Below the pieces are notes generated by a model. The model saw only the letters and a program-made list of their open reading frames with translations. It did not search any database and was not told the origin of the DNA. 64,000 nt of DNA from Streptomyces tirandamycinicus. Its GTDB lineage: Bacteria > Actinomycetota > Actinomycetes > Streptomycetales > Streptomycetaceae. Position 1 is the first letter of the stretch. Each line of letters starts with the position of its first letter. The position numbers were made by a program, and so were the translations under genes. Positions 17,714 to 26,260 of this stretch are shown here, piece by piece. The stretch is from positions 3,598,501 through 3,662,500 of the forward strand of contig NZ_CP029188.1 of NCBI RefSeq assembly GCF_003097515.1. Direction: 5' to 3'.

Positions 17714-18948
17714 GTGCCTGCCGACGCATCATCGCTGATCCCGCCCGCCCTTGACCAACTGCGCGAGAATCCGCAGTTCGGGCCCGCAGAGATCCCCGGC
17801 GTGCTGGAACGGCTGGCCGAGGTGCCGGACCCGCGTGATCCGCGCGGGGTGCGCCACCGCCTGTCCGTCGTACTCGCGCTGACCGCGTGCGCGGTGCTGG
17901 CCGGAGCGACGTCGCTGCTGGCGGTCGGCGAGTGGACCGCCGATGCCCCCGCACATGTGCTGGAACGGGGCGGTGCTTGCTCCCAGGCGGGCCCTGCCCG
18001 CCGAGACCACGGTCCGCAGGCTGCTGGCCCGCATCGATGGCGATGGGTTGGACAGATCGGTCGGGAGCTGGCTCGCGGACCGTCGGCCGAAGACGACCGG
18101 GTCCGCCGGACTGCGCGGTCTGGCCGTGGACGGCAAGAGTCTGCGCGGCGCGGCCAGGGCGAACGACCGGAAGATCCATCTGCTCGCTGCGCTGGAGCAC
18201 ACCACCGGCCTCGTCCTTGCCCAGTTGGACGTCGGCGAGAAGACCAACGAGATCACGTGCTTCCAGCTACTGCTGGACACCGTCGCCGACCTGGCCGGCA
18301 CTGAGGTCACCAGCGACGCGATGCACACCCAGCGCGAACACGCCCAGTACCTCCTCGGCCGCGCGGCACACTACATCGTGATCGCCAAGGGCAATCAGAA
18401 GAAGCTCCACCGGCAGTTGCAGTCCCTTCCCTGGAAGGACATCCCGCTCCATGGCCGCACCAAGGGTGTCGGCCACGGCCGCTCAGAGCTCCGCCGGATC
18501 AAGGTCGCCACCGTGAACAACCTGTACTTCCCGGAGCCCGACAAGCCGTCCAGATCACACGCCGCCGCACCGACCGCAAGACCCGCAAGAGCACTGTCAA
18601 GACGGTCTACGCCGTCACCAGCCTCACCGCCGAGCAGGCCACCCCGCCCCAGCTCGCCCGGCTCGTCCGCGACCACTGGACGATCGAGGCCCTGCACCAC
18701 GTCCGGGACACCACCTTCGCCGAAGACGCCTTCCAAGTACGGACCGGCAGCGCACCCCGCGCGATGGCCACCTGGCGCAACCTCGCCATCGGCGCGCCCT
18801 CCGGACAGCCGGAACGAGGAACATCGCAGTCAGTCTCCAGCACAACGCCCGCGACCCCGACCCCTTGCCGTCCGCGGCCTCGGGTGATCACAAACCGGAC
18901 GTTACGCGACTACGCCGAGCCCTGGACGAGGTTGAAAGGGTGGGGTGA
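17714..18948 (+). pseudogene. decayed ISAs1-family transposase
   Basis: The reading starts at a GTG (17714) with PADASSLIPPALDQL and VPDPRDPRGVRHRLSVVLALTACAVLAGA, then must change frame three times to remain homologous. Frame 1 is lost near 17960. Frame 2 carries LAVDGKSLRGAA, LDVGEKTNEI and SDAMHTQREHAQYLL, the hallmark ISAs1 motifs, to about 18540. Frame 3 carries DHWTIEALHHVRDTTFAEDAFQVRTG to about 18795. A final shift gives TAGTRNIAVSLQHNARDPDP and a stop at 18946-18948. Three frameshifts make it non-functional. I could not identify its terminal inverted repeats. Confidence 0.85.
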
Positions 18949-18974
18949 CAGCAAGCGTTGGTGGTGCTACATCC

Positions 18975-19290
18975 TCGTCATGAGGTACGCGGATGGCGTC
19001 GGTCTGACCGCTGCGGGGCGGCCGAAGCGTGAGGCGGTGCGTTTCGAGCCGCGGAGATGTGCGGGCAGGGGATGCGGCCGCCGGAGGTGGCCCGCAGGTT
19101 ACAGGTGTCGCGGAAGTCGGCGTACGCATGGCGCGACGGCGGCAGGCCCGCCCTGGACTCCCAGGGGGCCCGGCGGCTTCCCGTGTCAGCTCAGCGATGC
19201 CAGGCAGAACGGTTGCAAGCCGAGCTTGATGCCGGCCCTGCGGCGCAGCGCTGGTCCTCCGTCCAGCCATGCGCGGCCGGGCTGTAGGTG
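18975..19290 (+). pseudogene. IS630-type transposase N-terminal remnant
   Basis: Fragments in different frames match the N-terminal helix-turn-helix of Streptomyces IS630-like transposases: RYADGVGLTAAGRPKREAVRF (about 18980), MCGQGMRPPEVARRLQVSRKSAYAWRDGGRPAL (19057 onward) and GPGGFPCQLSDAR / LQAELDAGPAAQRW (about 19170-19255). The DDE catalytic part is absent. It abuts the ISAs1 remnant on one side and an integrase fragment on the other. Confidence 0.75.
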
Positions 19291-19440
19291 GGTGAGGCCG
19301 CCGGTTCGGGTGCGCGGGAGCGAGTGGCGGATGGTGGCGGTGCCTGCGCTGAGGTCGACGAGGTCCTCCCGCCGGAGGCCGAGGAGGTCACCCTTCCGGA
19401 GTCCAGTACGCAGGGCGAGCTCGCTCGCCCGTCTCCCCAT
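19290..19440 (-). pseudogene. tyrosine recombinase (integrase) fragment
   Basis: On the minus strand, ELALRTGLRKGDLLGLRREDLVDLSAGTATIRHSLPRTRTGG matches the segment holding the first catalytic arginine of actinophage/AICE integrases (typically TGLRxGExLGLxWxDxD). Nothing of the HxxR-H-Y part is present, and the frame runs into the IS630 remnant. It is the broken end of a former integrated element. Confidence 0.7.
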
Positions 19441-19536
19441 CGACCCGCTTGTCGTTCACCCGCGGTGCCTCATTGACCGCAATACGCGCGGCGGCGGGCC
19501 CACCGCCCGCTCGCGGTTCCGGCTGTTCTGGACCGG

Positions 19537-20319
19537 CTACCGCGCCTCCGGCGGCCGCTGCCTCGGCATGTTCGGCCGGGCGGGCGGGGGCAGGGGGAAC
19601 CGGCCCCACGACGGATGCGCCTGGTCCGGGCGCGACGGCACCGGCGCCGACTGCATCAGCAGCGGCGCCGGACCGGCGCGGAACTCGAGCATCCAGTCGG
19701 CCGTCTCGGTGCGGACCAGTTCCGTCAGGTCCTCCGAGAAGCGGCGCAGCACGGTGAGGCACCGCTCCGCCGCCTCGCTCGCCGTGCCCTCCGTGGGGCC
19801 GAGAACCTCGCGGACGCTCTCGGAGGCCCAGTCGAACTGCAGGCTCTGGAGCCGCCGGTGGACGGCCTGGGCCGCGGCCACGTCCCTCGTCCAGCCCGAG
19901 GTCAGGCCGAAGTACCGGTCGCAGGCCACGCAGGCGGCGGCGAGCAGCAACGACTGGTACCCCCAGCCCGCCGCGCCGGCCAGCAGCCCCGTCAGGTCCA
20001 GCAGGGGCAGCGCCGCGCCCGCGATCACCCCCAGGACCGTGCCGGCGCGCAGCGCACGGGCGCCACGGCGCTTGCGCACGCGGTCGTCCAGATACCACTC
20101 CGCGGTCCGCAGCGCGTCGGCCTCCACCCAGCGGTACAGCTCGTCGAGGCGCTCCGCCGGCTCGCCCCAGTCACCGAGCGGGAACGGCCGGCCGGCCAGA
20201 TCCGGGCCTCGGTCACGGCGCGGGCCGGTTCCGGGCCCCGGGACGCCGCCGGTCTCCGGGACCCCGGTCCCGTCCTCCTCCCGGGCCGATCCCCCAGGCT
20301 GCATCTCCGGCTGGCTCAC
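19537..20319 (-). CDS. SLATT-domain two-TM membrane protein
   Basis: The product is 260 aa. After a proline/glycine-rich N-terminus comes RLDELYRWVEADALRTAEWYLDDRVRKRRGARALRAG, then two close membrane helices (VLGVIAGAALPLLDLTGLLAGA and GYQSLLLAAACVACDRYFGL). A helical region follows with the SLATT-typical VHRRLQSLQFDWASE. SLATT proteins are predicted effectors linked to nucleotide-signal systems, but in Streptomyces many are solitary core genes, as here (no SMODS/CD-NTase neighbour in the window). The C-terminus is low-complexity. The start at 20319 is the first ATG; no strong Shine-Dalgarno sequence is obvious. Confidence 0.7.
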   Translation of the reverse strand: MSQPEMQPGGSAREEDGTGVPETGGVPGPGTGPRRDRGPDLAGRPFPLGDWGEPAERLDELYRWVEADALRTAEWYLDDRVRKRRGARALRAGTVLGVIAGAALPLLDLTGLLAGAAGWGYQSLLLAAACVACDRYFGLTSGWTRDVAAAQAVHRRLQSLQFDWASESVREVLGPTEGTASEAAERCLTVLRRFSEDLTELVRTETADWMLEFRAGPAPLLMQSAPVPSRPDQAHPSWGRFPLPPPARPNMPRQRPPEAR

Positions 20320-20337
20320 CGGTGCACTCCTCTGCGC

Positions 20338-20455
20338 TCTGCGTGACTGCGGTGCGTGACTACGGCTGCGTGTGTGGCTGCGGCTCTGTGTAACTGCGGT
20401 GCGTGACTGCGGCGGTGCGTGACTACGGCGGTGCGTGACTACGGCTGGGCGTGGC
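20338..20455. repeat. degenerate tandem repeat upstream of the SLATT gene
   Basis: Six or more imperfect copies of a GTGCGTGACTACGGC-like unit (about 14-17 bp) lie just upstream of the SLATT start. The rest of 20320-20754 contains no gene; the YbaB leader occupies its end. Confidence 0.6.
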
Positions 20456-20754
20456 AGCGGGCGGTGACCACGCGCCGTGCGCGGTCATGGACACAGTCCC
20501 GCTAACCCTGCGTGACAATCCCGGTACGCGAGGGTCCTGGTGCGCAGGGTCTTCCTACCGCCGAACGGTGGGCCGGCGGAGCGGAATCCCGGTAATTCCG
20601 CCCGCATGAGCGTCCTGATCCGGTAGGGGAGAGGTGCGCCTCTCGAACCGGAAGTCACTCGAAAGAGTTGGTGCCCACTGGCCGGGGCATGCCGTCCCCC
20701 GACCGCGTAGGCTCGGTTTACCGAACAATCGACGTCGAAATGCCAGGAGTGACC

Positions 20755-21096
20755 GTGATTCCCGGTGGTGGCCAGCCCAACATGCAGCAGTTGCTTCAGC
20801 AGGCCCAGAAGATGCAGCAGGACCTCGCCCGTGCGCAGGAGGAGCTGGCGGCGACCGAGGTCGAAGGCCAGGCGGGCGGCGGTCTCGTGAAGGCGACCGT
20901 CACCGGCTCGGGCGAGCTGCGCGGCCTCGTCATCGACCCCAAGGCCGTCGACCCGGACGACACCGAGACCCTCGCCGATCTCGTCGTCGCCGCCGTCCAG
21001 GCCGCGAACGAGAACGCACAGCAGCTGCAGCAGCAGAAGCTCGGCCCGCTCGCCCAGGGACTCGGCGGCGGCCAGATCCCAGGACTCCCCTTCTGA
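20755..21096 (+). CDS. YbaB/EbfC-family nucleoid-associated protein
   Basis: The product is 113 aa (family usual 100-115). It begins with a GTG: MIPGGGQPNMQQLLQQAQKMQQDLARAQEELAATEVEG. The Q-rich helix, the central GGGLVKATVTGSGEL sheet and the LADLVVAAVQAANENAQQLQQ helix are the YbaB fold, which dimerises and binds DNA. I chose the GTG at 20755 because AGGAG (20744-20748) precedes it and residue 1 matches the usual family start; an upstream in-frame start at 20668 adds unlike sequence. It lies upstream of recR, a conserved bacterial pairing. Confidence 0.93.
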   Translation: MIPGGGQPNMQQLLQQAQKMQQDLARAQEELAATEVEGQAGGGLVKATVTGSGELRGLVIDPKAVDPDDTETLADLVVAAVQAANENAQQLQQQKLGPLAQGLGGGQIPGLPF

Positions 21097-21115
21097 CGCC
21101 CTGTCCGCGCCGGTC

Positions 21116-21146
21116 TTGACCCTGGTCGGACCGGACCAACTACCGT
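21116..21146 (+). promoter_or_regulatory. candidate promoter between ybaB and recR
   Basis: TTGACC (21116-21121) and TACCGT (21141-21146) are separated by 19 bp and end about 34 bp before the recR TTG. The spacing is long, so this is tentative. Confidence 0.3.
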
Positions 21147-21179
21147 AACCATCGAAGCAATTCCCAGAGAGGCGTTCCG

Positions 21180-21779
21180 TTGTACGAAGGCGTGGTTCAG
21201 GACCTCATCGACGAACTGGGCAGGCTGCCCGGCGTCGGTCCCAAGAGCGCGCAGCGGATCGCCTTCCACATCCTCCAGGCCGAGCCGGCCGACGTCCGGC
21301 GCCTCGCGCACGCGCTGCTCGAGGTCAAGGACAAGGTCCGGTTCTGCGCGGTGTGCGGGAACGTCGCGCAGCAGGAGCAGTGCGCCGTCTGCCGGGACGC
21401 GCGCCGCGACCCCGCGGTCATCTGCGTGGTCGAGGAGCCCAAGGACGTCGTCGCGATCGAGCGGACCAGGGAGTTCCGCGGTCGCTACCACGTGCTGGGC
21501 GGGGCGATCAGCCCGATCGAGGGCGTCGGCCCGGACGACCTGCGTATCCGCGAGCTCCTCGCGAGGCTCGCGGACGGCGCGGTCACCGAGCTGATCCTGG
21601 CGACCGACCCCAACCTCGAGGGTGAGGCGACCGCCACGTACCTGGCGCGCATGGTCAAGCCCATGGGGCTGAAGGTGACGCGTCTCGCCAGCGGGCTTCC
21701 CGTTGGCGGTGATCTGGAATACGCCGACGAGGTCACGCTCGGGCGTGCCTTCGAGGGGAGACGACTTCTCGATGTCTGA
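21180..21779 (+). CDS. recR: recombination protein RecR
   Basis: The product is 199 aa, the standard RecR length, and starts with TTG (MYEGVVQDLIDELGRLPGVGPKSAQRIAFHIL). It has an N-terminal HhH (LPGVGPKSAQRIA), a four-cysteine zinc finger (CAVCGNVAQQEQCAVC), and a Toprim domain (AVICVVEEPKDVVAIER, LILATDPNLEGEATATYLARM). A C-terminal Walker-like region ends RRLLDV. RecR works with RecO (and RecF) to load RecA on SSB-coated gaps. The next gene overlaps its 3' end by 8 nt, so they are co-translated. Confidence 0.97.
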   Translation: MYEGVVQDLIDELGRLPGVGPKSAQRIAFHILQAEPADVRRLAHALLEVKDKVRFCAVCGNVAQQEQCAVCRDARRDPAVICVVEEPKDVVAIERTREFRGRYHVLGGAISPIEGVGPDDLRIRELLARLADGAVTELILATDPNLEGEATATYLARMVKPMGLKVTRLASGLPVGGDLEYADEVTLGRAFEGRRLLDV

Positions 21780-22440
21780 CGCTACGCTCCACTCCGCCAC
21801 GCAGGACCCGGACGACTTCGCGGTCCAGATCGCCGACTCGATCGAGAGCTTCATCGTCGCCACCACCGAGGTGGCGCGGGGCGACGAGCCGGACAGCGCC
21901 GTGCCCTTCCTGCTGCTGGAGGTCTCCCAGCTGCTGCTCGCGGGCGGCCGGCTGGGCGCCCACGAGGACATCGTCCCCGAGGAGCGCTACGAGACGGACA
22001 CCGGACCGGACCTGGACGTCGACGACCTGCGCGAGCGGTTCGCCCGGCTGCTCGACCCGGTCGACGTCTTCTCCGAGGTCTTCGACCCGTACGAGCCGCG
22101 CAAGGCCCCGGTGCCGTTCCGGATCTCCGACAACCTCGCGGACATCGTCACCGACCTGCGCCACGGCCTGGCCCACTACCGCGCGGGCCGCACGACCGAG
22201 GCGCTGTGGTGGTGGCAGTTCTCGTACTTCTCCAACTGGGGCCCGACCGCCTCCGCGACGCTGCGCGCCCTCCAGTCGCTGGTCTCCCATGTGCGCCTCG
22301 ACCAGCCCCTGCAGGAGCTGGACGGGCTGGACACCGACGAGGACCTCCCCGAGGACGACCTCGCCGAGGAGGCGGGGCGCGTGATGGCGGAGGAGATCGC
22401 GGCGCCGCTCGGGCTGCGGAGGGCTCCCGCGCCGCGGTGA
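21772..22440 (+). CDS. DUF5063-domain protein
   Basis: The product is 222 aa and acidic, with no membrane segment. It begins MSDATLHSATQDPDDFAVQIADSIESFIVATTEVA and has the aromatic block GRTTEALWWWQFSYFSNWGPTASATLRALQSLV characteristic of DUF5063. The ATG at 21772 overlaps the recR stop by 8 nt and has GAGGGGAG upstream within recR, showing tight coupling. The partner set ybaB-recR-DUF5063 is conserved in Streptomyces; its role is unknown, and a link to recombination is only suggested by position. Confidence 0.85.
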   Translation: MSDATLHSATQDPDDFAVQIADSIESFIVATTEVARGDEPDSAVPFLLLEVSQLLLAGGRLGAHEDIVPEERYETDTGPDLDVDDLRERFARLLDPVDVFSEVFDPYEPRKAPVPFRISDNLADIVTDLRHGLAHYRAGRTTEALWWWQFSYFSNWGPTASATLRALQSLVSHVRLDQPLQELDGLDTDEDLPEDDLAEEAGRVMAEEIAAPLGLRRAPAPR

Positions 22441-22855
22441 CCGCGCGCCGCCGGCAGGTGCGTCGGAACGTCCCGAGGACGGGGCGGTGAGGGGCATCGG
22501 AACGCCCCGGGGACGGGGCGGTGAACTGCGCCGGGGATGCCGGGCGGGACGAACGCGGACGCGTCTCGGGATGCCGTGCGGGGACGAACGCGGCCCCGCC
22601 CCGGCACGCCGGGCGGGGACTGCGGGGGCGCGTCGCGAGCCCCGGCCGGGCGGCCGCCAGGTGTGACGCCGCCCACAGAACCGCGTACCCCGTGTCCCCT
22701 TGGGCAGGTGCATCCCCGGGCAGCCCGGCCTTGCCGATGATCACGGAGTGAGCGGGACATCTCACGATGTGGTATGGCGGTGGCGATTCCGGGCTGCTCG
22801 CTAAACTGACGCAGACCGCAGTGCTGACTGCGGCACAGACGAGCGAGGAGCGCAC
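22441..22855. repeat. intergenic region with 30-bp direct repeat before aspartokinase
   Basis: No gene is supported. A 30-bp near-identical repeat (22461-22490 and 22495-22524, containing TCGGAACG and ACGGGGCGGTGA) is followed by two related GGGACGAACGCGG blocks (about 22550 and 22580). A weak -10-like TAAACT lies at 22802-22807, about 50 bp before the aspartokinase start, without a good -35. Confidence 0.55.
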
Positions 22856-24136
22856 GTGGGCCTTGTCGTGCAGAAGTACGGAGGCTCCTCCGTTGCCGAT
22901 GCCGAGGGCATCAAGCGGGTCGCCAAGCGGATCGTCGATGCCAAGAAGAACGGCCACCAGGTGGTCGTCGTGGTCTCGGCGATGGGTGACACGACGGACG
23001 AGTTGATCGATCTCGCAGAGCAGGTGTCCCCGATCCCTGCCGGGCGTGAGTTCGACATGCTGCTGACCGCCGGCGAGCGGATCTCCATGGCCCTGCTGGC
23101 GATGGCGATCAAGAACCTGGGTCACGAGGCCCAGTCGTTCACCGGCAGCCAGGCAGGTGTGATCACCGACTCGGTCCACAACAAAGCGCGCATCATCGAT
23201 GTCACGCCGGGCCGGATCCGGACCGCGCTGGACGAGGGCAACATCGCCATCGTCGCGGGCTTCCAGGGCGTCTCGGCGGACAGCAAGGACATCACCACAC
23301 TGGGCCGCGGCGGGTCCGACACCACCGCCGTCGCGCTGGCCGCGGCGCTGGACGCCGAGGTCTGCGAGATCTACACGGACGTCGACGGCGTCTTCACCGC
23401 CGACCCACGGGTGGTGAAGAAGGCCCGCAAGATCGACTGGATCTCGTTCGAGGACATGCTGGAGCTCGCCAGCTCCGGTTCCAAGGTGCTTCTCCACCGC
23501 TGCGTGGAGTACGCACGCCGCTACAACATCCCGATCCATGTCCGCTCGTCCTTCTCGGGACTGCGGGGCACCTGGGTCAGCAACGAACCGCACGCCGAGC
23601 AAGGAGCCCGCAAGGTGGAGCAGGCCATCATCTCCGGAGTCGCCCACGACACCTCGGAGGCGAAGATCACCGTGGTCGGCGTCCCGGACAAGCCGGGCGA
23701 GGCGGCCGCCATCTTCCGCACCATCGCGGACAACGAGATCAACCTCGACATGGTGGTGCAGAACGTCTCCGCCGCGTCCACGGGCCTCACCGACATCTCC
23801 TTCACCCTCCCGAAGACCGAGGGCCGAAAGGCGATCGACGCGCTCGAGAAGACCAAGAGCGTCATCGGCTTCGAGTCGCTGCGCTACGACGACCAGATCG
23901 CCAAGATCTCGCTCGTCGGCGCCGGCATGAAGACCAACCCGGGCGTCACCGCCTCCTTCTTCGAGGCGCTGTCCGACGCCGGTGTGAACATCGAGCTGAT
24001 CTCCACCTCCGAGATCCGGATCTCGGTCGTCACCCGCGCCGACGACGTCAAGGAGGCCGTCCGGGCCGTCCACACCGCCTTCGGCCTCGACAGCGACTCC
24101 GCCGAGGCCGTCGTCTACGGAGGCACCGGCCGGTGA
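22856..24136 (+). CDS. lysC: aspartate kinase (alpha subunit, with internal beta start)
   Basis: The product is 426 aa, starting at a GTG behind GAGGAG. It catalyses ATP-dependent phosphorylation of aspartate, the first step to lysine/DAP, threonine and methionine. The kinase domain shows KYGGSSVADAEGIKRVAKRI at residues 6-25, GRGGSDTTAVALAAAL, and EIYTDVDGVFTADPR. The C-terminal third contains two ACT domains (ITVVGVPDKPGEAAAIF; KISLVGAGMKTNPGV), the site of lysine/threonine feedback in this family. An internal ribosome site for a separate beta (ACT-only) subunit is listed at 23601-23617. The asd gene follows after 28 nt, so the two consecutive steps are co-transcribed. Confidence 0.97.
   Translation: MGLVVQKYGGSSVADAEGIKRVAKRIVDAKKNGHQVVVVVSAMGDTTDELIDLAEQVSPIPAGREFDMLLTAGERISMALLAMAIKNLGHEAQSFTGSQAGVITDSVHNKARIIDVTPGRIRTALDEGNIAIVAGFQGVSADSKDITTLGRGGSDTTAVALAAALDAEVCEIYTDVDGVFTADPRVVKKARKIDWISFEDMLELASSGSKVLLHRCVEYARRYNIPIHVRSSFSGLRGTWVSNEPHAEQGARKVEQAIISGVAHDTSEAKITVVGVPDKPGEAAAIFRTIADNEINLDMVVQNVSAASTGLTDISFTLPKTEGRKAIDALEKTKSVIGFESLRYDDQIAKISLVGAGMKTNPGVTASFFEALSDAGVNIELISTSEIRISVVTRADDVKEAVRAVHTAFGLDSDSAEAVVYGGTGR
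23601..23617 (+). promoter_or_regulatory. internal ribosome binding site and GTG start for aspartokinase beta subunit
   Basis: AAGGAG (23601-23606) stands 8 nt before an in-frame GTG (23615, codon 254), giving a 173-residue product beginning VEQAIISGVAHDTSEAKITVVG. Bacillus and Corynebacterium aspartokinases use just such an internal start to make the beta subunit of an alpha2beta2 enzyme, so this site is likely functional. Confidence 0.65.
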
Positions 24137-24164
24137 CAGCCCGGCGCGCGACGGCGGTCGTGCG

Positions 24165-25214
24165 ATGAGCCGCAAGCCGACGCTCGCGGTCGTGGGTGCG
24201 ACCGGAGCCGTCGGCGCGGTGATGCTCCAGATCCTGTCCCAGCGCGCGGACGTATGGGGCGAGATACGCCTGGTCGCCTCACCGCGTTCAGCCGGCCGCA
24301 AGCTGGCCGTCCGCGGCGAGGAGACCGAGGTCGTCGCCCTCTCCGAGGCGGCCCTGACGGGGGTGGACGTCGCGCTGTTCCTGGTGCCGGCCCCGGTCGC
24401 GGCCGAGTGGGCGCCGGTCGCCGTGTCCAAGGGAGCGGTGGTCGTGGACAACTCGGCCGCCTTCCGGCTGGATCCCGGCGTTCCGCTCGTCGTCCCCGAG
24501 ATCAACCCGCATGCCGTGCGGCTCCGGCCGCGCGGCATCGTCGCGAGCCCGGGCTGCACCACCCTGGCGATGATCGTCACGGTGGGCGCGCTGCACGCCG
24601 AGTTCTGCGTGGACGAACTCGTCGTCTCCGCCCTCCAGGCGGTCAGCGGTGCCGGGCAGTGCGGGGTCGAGGCGCTCCGCACCCAGCTCGCGCTGGTCGC
24701 GGACACGGAACTGGGCACCGGCCCGGGCGACGTGCGCCGGGCAATCGGCGACGGACTCGGCCCGTTCCCCGCGCCCACGGCGCTGAACGTGGTCCCCTGG
24801 TCCGGGGAGCTCGCGGAGGACGGCTGGTCCTCCGAGGAACTCGCGATCCGGGCCGAGACCCGCAAACTCCTGGACCTCCCCGAACTCCGGGTCTCCGCCA
24901 CCTGTGTGCGTGTGCCGGTCCTCACATCCCACTCGGTCTCGGTGCACGCGCGCTTCGAGCACGAGGTCACCGTCGAGCGGGCCCACGACATCCTCGCCAC
25001 GTCGCCGGGCGTGGTGCTCTTCGACGACCCCGAGGCCGGCGAATTCCCCACCCCCGCCGATGTGGTGGGCACCGATCCGACCTGGGTCGGTCGCGTCCGG
25101 CGGGCCATGGACGACCCGAGAGCCCTGGACCTGTTCGTGTGCGGGGACAACCTCCGCAAGGGTGCGGCCCTGAACACCGCTCAGCTCGCAGAGGCGATCG
25201 CCCGCGAATTCTGA
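24165..25214 (+). CDS. asd: aspartate-semialdehyde dehydrogenase
   Basis: The product is 349 aa and catalyses NADPH-dependent reduction of aspartyl phosphate to the semialdehyde. The N-terminal nucleotide-binding loop is VVGATGAVGAVML. The catalytic cysteine is Cys131 in IVASPGCTTLAM, followed by VVSALQAVSGAGQCGVEAL. The active-site histidine is in VRVPVLTSHSVSVHARFE. It lies 28 nt behind the aspartokinase gene, as expected for an operon. Length and motifs are normal. The 287 bp after the stop (25215-25501) contain no recognisable gene. Confidence 0.96.
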   Translation: MSRKPTLAVVGATGAVGAVMLQILSQRADVWGEIRLVASPRSAGRKLAVRGEETEVVALSEAALTGVDVALFLVPAPVAAEWAPVAVSKGAVVVDNSAAFRLDPGVPLVVPEINPHAVRLRPRGIVASPGCTTLAMIVTVGALHAEFCVDELVVSALQAVSGAGQCGVEALRTQLALVADTELGTGPGDVRRAIGDGLGPFPAPTALNVVPWSGELAEDGWSSEELAIRAETRKLLDLPELRVSATCVRVPVLTSHSVSVHARFEHEVTVERAHDILATSPGVVLFDDPEAGEFPTPADVVGTDPTWVGRVRRAMDDPRALDLFVCGDNLRKGAALNTAQLAEAIAREF

Positions 25215-25501
25215 GTCGTATGTCGGTGCACCTTTGTAGGATCTGTGCACTCCCTGTGATCAAACAACCAGGACGTGCCACTTGAACTGGGGTGATGGCA
25301 TGTTCGACGATGCATTCACGCCACTGTGCAACCGGTTGCCGTGCGGGGAGCGTCTATGCGGTCGCCCCTTCGTGGTGCCGCGACAAGCCAGGACGAACGG
25401 GGCATAGGGGGAGATCAGAGGCGCATGAGGGCATACGGTGCATCGCCGCGAGCAATGGTGTGCGCGTACAACCCTGACGGGGGTCGGCGCGTCCAACAGT
25501 C

Positions 25502-26260
25502 GTGGCACAGGTACTCGACATCACCGCGGTGGCCCCGGCCCGCGGCAGGGCGTTCGTCCCGGCCCGGCCCCCGGGTCCGCCCACGGTCCGGGGCGCCGAC
25601 CGGGCTCCGGCCCGCGGCACCGTGGTGCTCCCGCTCCGGGCGCCCCGCCCCTCTCGTGTTCCGGGCAGGGCCTCCGGCGGCGGGATGCCGGTGATCGCTC
25701 CCATGCCGGCCGCCCACCCCGCCCCCCTGCCGTCGCAGCGTGAGAGCGCCGAGGACGCGGTGCCGGCGGGCACCACCGTCGACCACCTCACCGAGACCTA
25801 CCGCGCGCACTACCGGTCGCTGCTCGGTCTCGCGGCCCTGCTGCTGGACGACACCGCCTCCTGTGAGGACGTCGTCCAGGAGGCGTTCATCCGCGTCCAC
25901 TCGGCGCGCCGCCGCGTCCGTGACAAGGAGAAGACCCTCGCCTACCTGCGGCAGACGGTCGTCAACCTGTCGCGGTCCGCGCTGCGCCGGCGGATCCTCG
26001 GACTGAAGCTGCTGTCGAAGCCGATGCCGGACATGGCGAGCGCGGAGGAGGGCGCGTACGACCAGCTGGAGCGGGACGCTCTCATCAAGGCGATGAAGGG
26101 CCTCCAGCGCCGCCAGCGCGAGGTGCTGGTGCTCCGCTACTTCGCCGACATGACGGAGGCCCAGGTCGCCCAGACGCTCGGCATATCGCTGGGCTCGGTG
26201 AAGGCGTACGGCTCACGCGGCATCGCGGCCCTGCGCGTCGCCATGGAGGCCACGGCATGA
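25502..26260 (+). CDS. ECF-type (SigE-family) RNA polymerase sigma factor
   Basis: The product is 252 aa. The first ~90 residues are a proline/arginine-rich extension. Region 2 follows (TYRAHYRSLLGLAALLLDDTASCEDVVQEAFIRVHSARRRV), then region 4 (LQRRQREVLVLRYFADMTEAQVAQTLGISLGSVKAYGSRGIAALR) with its HTH. The GTG at 25502 opens the frame; an ATG at 25685 would remove most of the extension and cannot be excluded. The next gene overlaps by 4 nt (ATGA) and encodes a membrane protein, the arrangement of a sigma/anti-sigma pair. It follows asd in the order I know from Streptomyces chromosomes. Confidence 0.88.
   Translation: MAQVLDITAVAPARGRAFVPARPPGPPTVRGADRAPARGTVVLPLRAPRPSRVPGRASGGGMPVIAPMPAAHPAPLPSQRESAEDAVPAGTTVDHLTETYRAHYRSLLGLAALLLDDTASCEDVVQEAFIRVHSARRRVRDKEKTLAYLRQTVVNLSRSALRRRILGLKLLSKPMPDMASAEEGAYDQLERDALIKAMKGLQRRQREVLVLRYFADMTEAQVAQTLGISLGSVKAYGSRGIAALRVAMEATA

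Noticed and set aside
18764..20359. 531-residue plus-strand open frame running through the IS remnants and the SLATT gene
   Set aside because: Only short parts match transposases; the rest is antisense to SLATT. It is a chance open frame joining remnants.
21733..25250. Long minus-strand frames opposite DUF5063, aspartokinase and asd
   Set aside because: All are antisense shadows of well-supported core genes.
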